This document shows, piece after piece, positions 8,211 to 16,534 of a DNA stretch of 64,000 bases (position 1 is the stretch's first letter; each line of letters opens with the position of its first letter). The stretch covers positions 1 through 64,000 of the forward strand of contig JACKHP010000002.1 in assembly GCA_020638905.1 (NCBI GenBank), given 5' to 3'. The notes under the pieces are model-generated. The model ran no database searches, was not told the DNA's origin, and saw only the letters and a list, made by a program, of their open reading frames with translations. Origin of the DNA: Planctomycetota bacterium (GTDB taxonomy: Bacteria; Planctomycetota; B15-G4). Both the position numbers and the translations under genes were made by a program.

Positions 8211-8973
8211 GGGGCTGCAAGGTCGGCCTGTTGCGCGACGCGTCGGGCGACGCGGGACTGCGGCCAGGTGGGGGAACACCTGGCCTCCGTCCCACATCGC
8301 CCGCCGCTGCCCGCGCGGCGCTCCCTTCGCGAGATGGAAGGATGGACTGCTTGGCGGACGCGAGCAAAGTGGCGACGTGACGCGGCGCCCACTCCGCACG
8401 CGCGGCGTTTCGGGCCGCTGTGTGCGCGCCCACTGACCATCGTCACGCAGCAGCGCACAGCTTCGGACAGTCCTCGCCGCCTGCGGCGGCTGCGGAACTT
8501 GCAGCGCGCTGGGCATGTGCCTCGGGGCGCGCGTTCCGGAGCGGGGGGAAGCTCAGCGCGCTGGCGCGCGGCTTCGCGGCGATTCGGAGAGCTTCGCGAG
8601 TCATCATCTCTTTCGAAGCAGGTGGTGCGCGCCGCCGGGGTGAGTCTCGTGCGTGGGCATGATCGCGACGTCTGACGACATCGAGCTGCGTGCCGGCTCG
8701 GGACGGCGCGCCGTCGCGCGTGAATCGCCGACGGCGCTGCGGCTGATCCGCTGCGAGTCGGCGGGATATGCCGGCGCGTCGTTCACGCGTCCGGCATCGA
8801 GTGTGCGGACCGGAGGAGCGCAGGGGGCGATCGCCCCGCGAGTTCCGCAGGCGCCGCAGGCGCCGAGGACTGCTCGAGCGGGGCGGTCGCCCCCGAGCAC
8901 CCGGAGTGTCCGCACACACGGATCTCCAGCCCGCGAGCCACCGCGTGGAGTCGTCCCCCGCGACCCGCCGACC
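8211..8973. repeat. 763-bp direct repeat, copy 2
   Basis: Second copy of the element at 5661-6423. It lies in the divergent space between the antiporter start and the radical SAM start, so it must contain or displace their promoters. The first 14 bases of the element (GGGGACTGCAAGGT) occur once more just upstream at 8193-8206, a small tandem duplication at the left boundary. Inverted arms are at 8466-8502 and 8838-8874. Divergence from copy 1 is concentrated around 8588-8610 and 8740-8750, while blocks such as 8431-8540 and 8790-8870 are almost unchanged. Confidence 0.9.
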
Positions 8974-9025
8974 CCGATCCGCCACCGCACGCCGACCGCC
9001 ACCGCCGTGGTGTACGATCCCCCCC

Positions 9026-10162
9026 GTGAACGCCCTGCGCTACATCCCGTTCCTGCGTCGCGGACTCGTGCGGCGCGGGCCGCCGCTGCACCTCACGCTG
9101 TTCGTGACGGGTGCGTGCAACGCGCGCTGCCGGCACTGCTTCCACTGGGAGGAGGTCGCGGCGGCGGTGAAGGGGCCGTCGGTCGACGACGTGCGACGGC
9201 TGGCCGACTCGGCGGCGCGCATGGGTCCGCTGCTGTGGGTCAGCTTCGGCGGCGGCGAGCCACTGTTGCGGCGCGACCTGCCCGAGCTCGCGCGCGCCTT
9301 CGGACGCCACGGGCTGCGCCACCTGGCGATCCCCACGAACGGACTCGTCGAGGGCTGGCAGCACGAGACGGTCGACCGCATCCTCGACGAGAACCCCGAC
9401 ACGTACCTCTCGATCTCGGTCTCGTTCGACGGGCCGCCCGCGGTGCACGACGCCATCCGGCAGGTCGAGGGGGGGCACGCGCGCTCGATGGAGTCGGTGC
9501 GCGCCTACAAGCGCCAGGCCGAACGCCGTGGCAACCTCGGCGTCGGCATCATCGTGACCGTCAGCCGCGAGAACGAACACGTGCTCGCCGCGCATCTCGA
9601 AGAGCTCGTCGACGAGCTGCGTCCCGACAACGTGACCGTGAACCTCGCGCGCGGCAAGGCGATGGACAGCAGCCTGCTCGACGTCGACGTGATGCGCTAC
9701 CGCGAGGTCGTGGCGGCCAAGGCGCGGCTCATGGCCGAGGGACGCCTTCCGTACTTCGACTTCCCCATGGCCAAGGTCGCGGTGGCGCGCGACAAGCTCA
9801 TGTACGAGCACGTGGCGCGCGTGGCGAGCGGCGACCGCTCGACGTGGCTGCCCTGCACCGCGGGCTCGCTCTCGGCGGTGGTCTTCGAGGACGGCTCGGT
9901 GCATCCGTGCGAGATGCTCGGCCGGTCGATCGGCTCGCTGGCCGACTCCGACTGGGACCTCGCGCGACTCTGGGACGGCCCCACCGCGCGCGCTCTGCGC
10001 GACGAGATCCGCACGACGCACTGCACCTGCACGTGGGAGTGCGCCCAGGCCGACAACGTGCTCTTCCGTCCCAGGAGCTGGCCGGCGCTGGCGCGCGAAG
10101 TGCTGTCGCCCCGCCGCCCGTCGACGCGGGAGACTCCGCCCCGGGGCGTGGGACGCGCGTGA
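9026..10162 (+). CDS. Radical SAM/SPASM-like protein
   Basis: A 378-residue radical S-adenosylmethionine enzyme. The [4Fe-4S] motif CNARCRHC (CX3CX2C) lies at about residues 27-34. A GGGEP SAM-binding motif follows near 77-81, and the TIM-barrel core continues to about 260. The C-terminal 100 residues hold five further cysteines (PCTAG..., HPCEM, HCTCTWEC), typical of SPASM/twitch auxiliary cluster domains that act on peptides or small molecules. The GTG at 9026 is chosen since the protein begins just before the first beta strand. The stop overlaps the next start (GTGA), so the glycosyltransferase is translationally coupled. No precursor peptide gene is visible, and the substrate is unknown. 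Confidence 0.85.
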   Translation: MNALRYIPFLRRGLVRRGPPLHLTLFVTGACNARCRHCFHWEEVAAAVKGPSVDDVRRLADSAARMGPLLWVSFGGGEPLLRRDLPELARAFGRHGLRHLAIPTNGLVEGWQHETVDRILDENPDTYLSISVSFDGPPAVHDAIRQVEGGHARSMESVRAYKRQAERRGNLGVGIIVTVSRENEHVLAAHLEELVDELRPDNVTVNLARGKAMDSSLLDVDVMRYREVVAAKARLMAEGRLPYFDFPMAKVAVARDKLMYEHVARVASGDRSTWLPCTAGSLSAVVFEDGSVHPCEMLGRSIGSLADSDWDLARLWDGPTARALRDEIRTTHCTCTWECAQADNVLFRPRSWPALAREVLSPRRPSTRETPPRGVGRA

Positions 10163-11235
10163 GCGCAGGCCCGTCGTACCCGTCCTGCCCGAACCTGGGC
10201 GTGCTCGTGCCGTGCCGGGACGAGGCCGCCGTGATCGCGCGCAAGCTGGCCAACCTCGCGCGCCTGCGCTGGCCGGACGCGCCGCGCGCGCACCGCGTCG
10301 TGATCGTCGACGACCAGTCGTCCGACGACACCGCCGTGCGCGCCCGCGACGCCCTCGCGGCGCATCCGCTGCCCGCCGGCGTGCGCGCGTCGGTCGTGCG
10401 CAACGACGGACGTCCCGGCAAGGCCTCGGCCATCGCGGCCGGGCTCGACGCGCTCGGCGGCGACGTCGACGTGATCGTGCTCACCGACGCCGACGTGGTC
10501 TTCGAGGACGACGCCCTGCGCGCGCTCGCCGACGCGTTCGCGCGCGAGCCCGGGCTGGGCATGGCCTGCGGCAGCCAGCGCTTCGTCCGCGACCTGTGCG
10601 ACGACGGACGCCCCCTCGGCGCGGACGGACGCGAACCCGTCCCCGCGCCCGGACGCTACGACCGCTGGACGGCCGAGGTGCGCGCCCTCGAGTCGCGCGG
10701 CGGACGCCTGTTCAGCGTGCACGGCCAGCTCCTCGGGTGGCGCGCCGGGCTCGGGCTGCGTCCCACGCCGGGGCTCGCGGCCGACGACCTCGACCTGATG
10801 CTCGCGGTGCGCGCGCGCGGGATGCCGGTTCGCAAGCTCACCGACGCGCGCTTCCTCGAGGTCAAGACGCCGCCCGGCGCGGTGGCCGAGGCGCAGGCGC
10901 TGCGCCGCGCGCGCGCGTACGTCCAGATCGTGCGTCGTGCACGCTGGCCCCGCGGACGCGACCTCGACGCCGCCTCGCGCGTGCAGCTCCTGGGCTACCG
11001 CGTGCTCCCGCTGGCCGCGCCGTGGTCCGCGCTCGCCGTGCTGCTCGGCGTGCTCGTCCTGTCCGCCGTCCTCGGTGGGCCGAACGTGCTCGAGGTCGTG
11101 GCGGTGCTCGTCGTCGCGTCGCTGCTCAGTCCCGCCGGACGCCGGCTCGTGCGCCTGCTCACCGTGATCGCGCGCGCCACGCTGGTCGAGTCACGCGCCG
11201 AGATCGGCGACCGCTGGACGATGACGCGCGGCTGA
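10159..11235 (+). CDS. Family 2 glycosyltransferase
   Basis: A 358-residue GT-A fold glycosyltransferase. A VLVPCRDE start, a VDDQSSDDT nucleotide-binding segment near residue 50, the DXD-type metal motif in LTDADVVF near 113, and the acceptor loop and DDLDL near 210 define the family. Two hydrophobic helices near 290-345 anchor it in the membrane with the catalytic part in the cytoplasm. It starts at GTG within the stop of the radical SAM gene. The pair may build a modified glycoconjugate, but the donor and acceptor cannot be read. Confidence 0.83.
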   Translation: MSAGPSYPSCPNLGVLVPCRDEAAVIARKLANLARLRWPDAPRAHRVVIVDDQSSDDTAVRARDALAAHPLPAGVRASVVRNDGRPGKASAIAAGLDALGGDVDVIVLTDADVVFEDDALRALADAFAREPGLGMACGSQRFVRDLCDDGRPLGADGREPVPAPGRYDRWTAEVRALESRGGRLFSVHGQLLGWRAGLGLRPTPGLAADDLDLMLAVRARGMPVRKLTDARFLEVKTPPGAVAEAQALRRARAYVQIVRRARWPRGRDLDAASRVQLLGYRVLPLAAPWSALAVLLGVLVLSAVLGGPNVLEVVAVLVVASLLSPAGRRLVRLLTVIARATLVESRAEIGDRWTMTRG

Positions 11236-11246
11236 CGCGGCGCGCG

Positions 11247-12647
11247 TCAGTTCACGTCCATCGCGAGACCGATCTCGGTCATCCAGGGCGCGGCGTCGGC
11301 CGGCGGCAGCTCGGGCGGCTCGGAGTACCCGCCCTGCAGCGCGGTGACGACGTTCACGACCACGAGCCCGCCGGGCTTCACGTCGACGGTCTGGCCCACG
11401 GTGCGCGGTACGGCGCCGCGCAGCAGCACCGACACCGTGTGCTTCCCCGGCGGGACGTCGAGACGCAGCGCGCCGAGGCGGTCGGGCAGCAGCGTCCAGC
11501 TGCGCGTGTCGGTGCCCTGCGCCTCGCCGAAGGCCAGATCGAAGGCGCTCGCCACGATGTTGCCCACCGCCGCGGCGCCGGCCTTCGCGAGCTCGTCGTC
11601 CTGCTTGTTCTTCTTCTTGTCGTCGCCCGAGCGCTTGACGGCCTCCTCGGCGGCCTTGCCCAGGGCGGCGCTCGCGATCGCGCTCGCGCCCGCCTGGACG
11701 ATGGCCGCCGCGATGAGCCGCGGGCGTTCGTCGTCGAAGCGCAGCAGCGTGTGCGCGCCGAGGTCGTAGAGCATCGGGACGTCGCCTCGGGCGTCGCCGT
11801 CGAGCGCCACGCTCGCGCCCTCGAACGACGACGGACGCCTCACGAGCGCCGGGATGTTCACGCGGAAGATGCGTCCGCCCCAGGGCACCACGATCATCTG
11901 TTCGCGCCGCATCGGCACCTTGCCGGCCTGCAGCACCACGAGGATCGTGCCGGCCGCCTCGCCCGGCAACGTCGGCCCCGCCGCGATCGCCGAGGACTCG
12001 AGACCCGAGCCCTCGGCGAAGCGGTAGGCGTCGCTGGCCGCCGACCAGTCGCCCGATCGTTCGAGCACCAGCCCCGCCAGTCCCCACGAGAACTTGTTGG
12101 AGTAGCGTTCCATCTCGTCCATCGACGCGGTGAGCACGCCGATCGTGCGCCGCGCCTCGACCTCGGCCGACGCCATGTCGCCCGCGAGCAGCTGGTTGAC
12201 CACGTTCTCGGTGTGGATCATGACCCACTCGGGCGGCGTGGCGCGGTACGGGTTGCTGCCCGGCCTGAGCGCGAAGGCGATCAGCTTGCTCTGCGGATCG
12301 GTGGTGTAGTCGATGACGTCGATGTCGTCGGCCGACTCCTTGAGCAGTTCGGCGGCCCGCACCGGGTCACCGGCGGCCTGGGACGCCATGGCCAGCTCGA
12401 GCCGCAGCACGGGCGCGTCGACGCCGTCGTCGCCCTCGTCGTCGAGCATCTCGGCCAGGCGCGTCACCGCCGTCCCGGGCTGGCCGCCGTAGAACGCCGT
12501 GTGGACCTCGCGCAGGCGTTCGTCGTAGTTCGCGCAGCCCGTCAGCGACGGCAGCGCGAGCGCGAGCGCCCACAGCCCACGCCCGGCCGTGTGACGCCGG
12601 GACGCCCCCTTCGGGCGCCCCGCGGTCGTGCTCGCCGCTCCCCCCAT
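11247..12647 (-). CDS. COG3014-like lipoprotein
   Basis: A 466-residue exported lipoprotein with lipidation Cys at residue 38 after a hydrophobic stretch ending in SLTGC. The N-terminal half is helical with TPR-like features, followed by an extended beta-rich part and a stretch rich in Lys/Asp near 325-340. The layout fits COG3014, an uncharacterised family often encoded next to LpoB. The LpoB-like gene lies 17 bp upstream here. A role in peptidoglycan synthase control or envelope assembly is inferred from that pairing. The ATG at 12647 is chosen because it leaves a reasonable signal peptide. Confidence 0.65.
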   Translation of the reverse strand: MGGAASTTAGRPKGASRRHTAGRGLWALALALPSLTGCANYDERLREVHTAFYGGQPGTAVTRLAEMLDDEGDDGVDAPVLRLELAMASQAAGDPVRAAELLKESADDIDVIDYTTDPQSKLIAFALRPGSNPYRATPPEWVMIHTENVVNQLLAGDMASAEVEARRTIGVLTASMDEMERYSNKFSWGLAGLVLERSGDWSAASDAYRFAEGSGLESSAIAAGPTLPGEAAGTILVVLQAGKVPMRREQMIVVPWGGRIFRVNIPALVRRPSSFEGASVALDGDARGDVPMLYDLGAHTLLRFDDERPRLIAAAIVQAGASAIASAALGKAAEEAVKRSGDDKKKNKQDDELAKAGAAAVGNIVASAFDLAFGEAQGTDTRSWTLLPDRLGALRLDVPPGKHTVSVLLRGAVPRTVGQTVDVKPGGLVVVNVVTALQGGYSEPPELPPADAAPWMTEIGLAMDVN

Positions 12648-12664
12648 CTCGGGTGCGCCCCCGC

Positions 12665-13261
12665 TCAGCCCTCGACCTGCTTCGTGATCTGCACCTTGTT
12701 CTTGTAGATCACCTCGCTCGTCTCGACCGACGTGACCTGCAGGAACAGGAAGTACTGCACGCGCTTCTTGCCGGACGTCTTCTCGGTGTTGTCCTGCACG
12801 CGCCCGGTCACGATGTACCTGACGCCGAACTCCTTGCCGAGGGTCACCGTCGTCTCGGGGTCGACCTGGTCGGACGTGCTGCGCATGCGCTCGTTGAGCA
12901 GCGCGTTCGAGGCGAGCTGGTCGCGCGTGATGACCCGGAACTCGCCGTCGTTCACGAGCTTCGTCTCGAACGACTCGATCAGCGCGTCGAGCTGCGGCGC
13001 GATGTACTCGCTCGTGTTGTTGTTGATCTGCAGCACCGCGATGGTGCGCTGGTCGTCGGGCAGCGCGGCCACCTTCTTGTTCTGCAGGAAGTCGGAGTAC
13101 CAGCTGTCGAGCGCGTGGTCGAGGTCGGCGGCGTCGAGCTTGGTCGAGAGCGCGGCCTCGTCGATCGACGGATCGTCGCGCCCGCGCGAGAAGGTGGGCG
13201 AGCACGCTCCGAGCAGCGCGCACGCGAGCAGGAGCACGGACGACGGCAGCAGACGGTTCAT
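12665..13261 (-). CDS. LpoB-like penicillin-binding-protein activator lipoprotein
   Basis: A 198-residue lipoprotein with lipobox Cys at residue 20 (LLGAC). The mature part follows the LpoB/COG3417 pattern. It has an N-terminal helix (LDHALDSWYSDFL), then RTIAVLQINNNTSEYI, a two-layer core with FRVITRDQL and VRYIVTGRVQD, and an ending in strands with VIYKNKVQITKQ. In enterobacteria LpoB activates PBP1b from the outer membrane. The ATG start follows a GGAGA-type site and a TACCAT hexamer 46 bp upstream. It is paired with the COG3014-like gene downstream, an arrangement seen in other phyla. Confidence 0.8.
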   Translation of the reverse strand: MNRLLPSSVLLLACALLGACSPTFSRGRDDPSIDEAALSTKLDAADLDHALDSWYSDFLQNKKVAALPDDQRTIAVLQINNNTSEYIAPQLDALIESFETKLVNDGEFRVITRDQLASNALLNERMRSTSDQVDPETTVTLGKEFGVRYIVTGRVQDNTEKTSGKKRVQYFLFLQVTSVETSEVIYKNKVQITKQVEG

Positions 13262-13306
13262 CGGGGTCTCCCCGCGGCAGGTCGGCGGACGGACGGTCGA
13301 GCGCTC

Positions 13307-13312
13307 ATGGTA
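13307..13312 (-). promoter_or_regulatory. Possible -10 element of the lpoB-like gene
   Basis: TACCAT on the minus strand, 46 bp before the start codon, in a GC-rich surround. No clear -35 is seen. Confidence 0.35.
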
Positions 13313-13410
13313 CCGACCGCCGCGCGCGATCCCGCGCACGCTCCGTCGGACGAGCGGCGCGCCCGAGGGGCGGACGCTCCGATCCGACACGGGCCCGGCC
13401 GGCCGGGCGC

Positions 13411-14067
13411 TCAGCGCACGTCGACCACCTCTTCGTTGGGACGCCCGCGGATCTCGCTCAGGCAGGCCTCGGCGGCCCGGGCCGCCTCCTTGATCTCGTC
13501 GTCGCCGCCGGCCAGGTAGAGCCGTCCGTAGGCGCCGAAGGTGATCACCTCGAGCAGCCGGATCGGCGCGGCCTTCTCGGCCTCGTTCGCCGCCAGGATC
13601 GCGTAGCCCGCCGGGTGCGTCTCGAGGATGTACAGCGCCTGGTCCTTCAGGATCGCGTCGCCGTGCCGGAAGCGGTTGATGAGCATGGTCTGGTACGGGC
13701 TCGTGCCCGTGATGATCTCGCTCGTCACGACCCTCGGCGTGAGCCGGTCGGTCTCGCTCATGCCGAGGTAGTCGAGCATCGCCTGGCCGGCCGCGCGCAC
13801 GTCGCCCTGGTCGAACGAGTGCACCTCGAGCACGCCGAACGAGCGCTCGACGATCTGCATGCCCGGCGTGACGCTCGCGCCTTTCAGCGCCACGTCGGTG
13901 AGGCGGTTGATCGCGATGCCGGGCTGCACCTCGATGAACAGCGAGGCCTGCTCTTCGATGGGCAGGTAGCCCTGGCTGACCGTGGCCAGGAAGGAGGCGA
14001 GCTGGGGCTGCAGGACGTCGATGTAGACGTACGTGCGCAGGGAGATGGGGCGCTTCTCGACGGCCAC
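13411..14067 (-). CDS. Tandem BMC-domain shell-like protein (BMC-like)
   Basis: A 218-residue protein with two degenerate bacterial microcompartment folds. Residues ~40-105 hold AINRLTDVALKGA...GVLEVHSFDQGDVRAAGQA. Residues ~143-205 hold ALYILETHPAGYAILAANEA...FGAYGRLYLAGGDDEIKEAARAAEA. The A-A-D/E-A-A-L-K-A helix and G-D-x2-x-V-x-A-A helix are the recognisable parts. It resembles the uncharacterised BMC_like_1 tandem subfamily rather than PduB or EutL. Such proteins form pseudohexameric trimers in shells. No vertex protein, hexameric shell gene or signature enzyme is in the window, so its function is open. The start is GTG, divergent from the next lipoprotein with 68 bp between. Confidence 0.7.
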   Translation of the reverse strand: MAVEKRPISLRTYVYIDVLQPQLASFLATVSQGYLPIEEQASLFIEVQPGIAINRLTDVALKGASVTPGMQIVERSFGVLEVHSFDQGDVRAAGQAMLDYLGMSETDRLTPRVVTSEIITGTSPYQTMLINRFRHGDAILKDQALYILETHPAGYAILAANEAEKAAPIRLLEVITFGAYGRLYLAGGDDEIKEAARAAEACLSEIRGRPNEEVVDVR

Positions 14068-14135
14068 GACGGGTCTCCGGGTCGGCCTGGCACCTGCCGG
14101 TGCAGTGTCTGGTCCATCGTATCAGGACGGCTATC

Positions 14136-15221
14136 ATGGCGCCTTCCCCCATCCCCCGGCGCCGGAGACCCTCCGTGACCGCATCGCTCCCACCGCGCGG
14201 CGCCCTCGCCACCGCGCTCCTCTCGCTGGGACTGCTCGCCTCCTGCGGCGATCCCGGACCGTACGGCTACGGACACTCCGACGAGCAGCCGGCGCAGACC
14301 GCCAAGGCCGCCGTGTCACCCAAGGGCGTCATCCGCGGGGTGATCGACTGGCCGGGTGCCCAGCCGCCGAGCGGCTTCGTGTGCGTGTACCTGACCGGAC
14401 GCAGCACACCCGACGCGCGTCTGCCCGAGCTCGTCCAGCGCCTGCCGCCGGGACCCTTCCCGATGATGTTCGAGGTCTCGGCGCGCGACCTCACGCTGCC
14501 CGGCACGCTCGCCGGCGACTGGACGCTCGAGGCGCGACTCGACAAGGACGGCGTGCTGCTGGCCCAGGCGGGCGACATCGCCGGACGCAGCAAGAGCGCG
14601 GTCCACGCGGGGGACGACGGCGTGGTGCTCGAACTGCGCGAGACCGTCGCGCACGACGACGACCCGGCGCTGCTGCGCGACCTGCAGACGCTCGCCGGCC
14701 CGGCGCTCGCCTCGCCCCAGCCGGGCGGCTCGAGCTCGCTCCCGCCGGGACATCCGCCGATCGATTCCAGCCGTCCGGCCGCGATGCCGGGCGGCATGCC
14801 GACCGCGAAGGTCGCGTCGGCGCCGTCGGCCGCCGCGCAGCAGCCGCCGAAGATGCCCGGCCCGCGCTTCACCGGCACGATCGAGGTCGACCCGAAGATC
14901 GCGTCGGCCGCCCGCGGCGGCGTGCTCTACGTGATGATCAAGCAGGGCGCCGAGGCGCGTGGCATGCCGCGCGCGGCGTACAAGGTCGTCGACCCGGTCT
15001 TCCCGCTCACGTTCGACATCGGTCCCGAGCACGTCCCGCTGCAGGTCGACAACAAGGCCGACATGCTGCAGGGCACGCTCTACATCTCGGCCCGTGTCGA
15101 CATGGACGGCGACGTCATGACCAAGAAGGCGGGCGATCTCGAGATGACCGCCCCGCCCGTGGCCGCGACCGCCGGCGGCGACCCCGTGACCATCGTCCTC
15201 GACGAGGTGCGCAGCTCTTGA
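14136..15221 (+). CDS. Lipoprotein with CcmI/NrfG-like C-terminal domain
   Basis: A 361-residue lipoprotein with lipidation Cys at residue 37 (LLASC). Residues ~60-165 look like a beta-sandwich. A Pro/Ser/Ala-rich linker (about 195-245) follows. The final ~110 residues begin FTGTIEVDPKIA and contain VLYVMIKQG...MPRAAYKV...PLTFDI and ARVDMDGD, the pattern of the C-terminal Ig-like domain of the cytochrome c biogenesis protein CcmI. No haem lyase or other ccm genes are nearby, so the domain may serve another purpose. It is the first gene of an operon with aminopeptidase P and the kynureninase-like gene, with only 8 bp to the next ATG. Confidence 0.65.
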   Translation: MAPSPIPRRRRPSVTASLPPRGALATALLSLGLLASCGDPGPYGYGHSDEQPAQTAKAAVSPKGVIRGVIDWPGAQPPSGFVCVYLTGRSTPDARLPELVQRLPPGPFPMMFEVSARDLTLPGTLAGDWTLEARLDKDGVLLAQAGDIAGRSKSAVHAGDDGVVLELRETVAHDDDPALLRDLQTLAGPALASPQPGGSSSLPPGHPPIDSSRPAAMPGGMPTAKVASAPSAAAQQPPKMPGPRFTGTIEVDPKIASAARGGVLYVMIKQGAEARGMPRAAYKVVDPVFPLTFDIGPEHVPLQVDNKADMLQGTLYISARVDMDGDVMTKKAGDLEMTAPPVAATAGGDPVTIVLDEVRSS

Positions 15222-15229
15222 ACACGTCC

Positions 15230-16534
15230 ATGGCCGCCGCCCACCGGGCGCGCTTCCTCTCGGCGATGGAGGACGGCGTGGCCGTCTTCCCCACCGGTCC
15301 CGAGCGCGTCCGCAGCCGCGACACGCACTACAAGTTCAGGCCCGACTCCGACTTCTGGTACCTGACGGCGTTCGCCGAGCCCGACGCGGTGGCGGTCTTC
15401 GCGCCGCACCACGACGACGGACCGTTCGTGCTCTTCGTGCGTCCACGCGACCCCGAGATGGAGACCTGGAACGGCCGCCGCGCGGGCGTCGAGGGCGCCA
15501 CGGCGATCTACGGCGCCGACACCGCGTACCCGATCGAGAAGCTCGACGAGCTGCTTCCCAAGCTGCTGAAGGGCGCCGACCGGCTCTACTACGCCACCGG
15601 ACGCGACCCCGACCTCGACCGCCGCGTCCACGCCTGGACGGCGGCGCTCAACGCCAAGTCGCGCGACGGCGTGCTCGGGCCGCGCACCGTCGTCGACCCG
15701 GCGACGATCCTGCACGAGGCGCGGCTGTTCAAGACGCCCGAGGAGCTCGAGCTGCTGCGCAAGGCGGCGGCCATCACCGACGAGGCGCACCGCGCGGCGA
15801 TCGAGGCCGTGGCACCCGGCGTGATCGAGTACGAGGTCGAGGCCGTGGTCGACGGCACCTTCCGACGTCGCGGCGGCTGGGGCCCGGGATACACGACCAT
15901 CGCGGCCTCGGGCGACAACGCGAACATCCTGCACTACGTGAACAACGACCAGCCCGCGCGCGACGGCGACATGTTCCTGCTCGACGCGGGCTGCGAGTAC
16001 ATGGGCTACACCGCCGACGTGACGCGCACGTTCCCCGTCTCGGGACGCTACTCGCCGGCGCAGCGCGAGCTGTACGAGGTGGTGCTCGCGTCGCAGGTCG
16101 CGGCCGTCGAGCACGTGCGTCCGGGGGTCACGTTCCAGTCGGTGCACGAGGTCGCGCTGCGCAAGCTCGTCGAGGGCATGATCGGGCTCGAACTGCTGCG
16201 CGGCACCGTCGACGAGAACATCGAGTCGGGAACCTTCCGCAAGTACTACATGCACAAGACCAGCCACTGGCTGGGCATCGACGTGCACGACGTGGGCTGC
16301 TACCACGTCGACGGCGAGGGCGAGAACGGCAAGGTCAGCCGCGCGCTCGAACCCGGCATGGTGCTCACCGTCGAACCGGGACTGTACGTCACGGCCGCCG
16401 ACGACCAGGCGCCGGAGCGCCTGCGCGGCATCGGCATCCGCATCGAGGACGACGTGCTCGTGACCGCCGACGGCCACGAGAACCTGACCGCCGCGATCCC
16501 CAAGACCGTGGCCGACGTGGAGGCCTGCTGGTGA
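15230..16534 (+). CDS. pepP: Xaa-Pro aminopeptidase (aminopeptidase P)
   Basis: A 434-residue M24 metallopeptidase that removes N-terminal residues preceding proline. The N-terminal domain carries the family signature HYKFRPDSDFWYLTAF. The pita-bread catalytic domain provides the dimetal ligands. These are the two Asp in LLDAGCEYMGYTADVTR, His in the LGIDVHD region, Glu in LTVEPGLY and Glu in IRIEDDV. Length matches E. coli PepP. The ATG at 15230 is preferred, though a TTG at 15218 overlapping the previous stop is also possible. The stop overlaps the GTG of the next gene, indicating coupling. Confidence 0.92.
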   Translation: MAAAHRARFLSAMEDGVAVFPTGPERVRSRDTHYKFRPDSDFWYLTAFAEPDAVAVFAPHHDDGPFVLFVRPRDPEMETWNGRRAGVEGATAIYGADTAYPIEKLDELLPKLLKGADRLYYATGRDPDLDRRVHAWTAALNAKSRDGVLGPRTVVDPATILHEARLFKTPEELELLRKAAAITDEAHRAAIEAVAPGVIEYEVEAVVDGTFRRRGGWGPGYTTIAASGDNANILHYVNNDQPARDGDMFLLDAGCEYMGYTADVTRTFPVSGRYSPAQRELYEVVLASQVAAVEHVRPGVTFQSVHEVALRKLVEGMIGLELLRGTVDENIESGTFRKYYMHKTSHWLGIDVHDVGCYHVDGEGENGKVSRALEPGMVLTVEPGLYVTAADDQAPERLRGIGIRIEDDVLVTADGHENLTAAIPKTVADVEACW

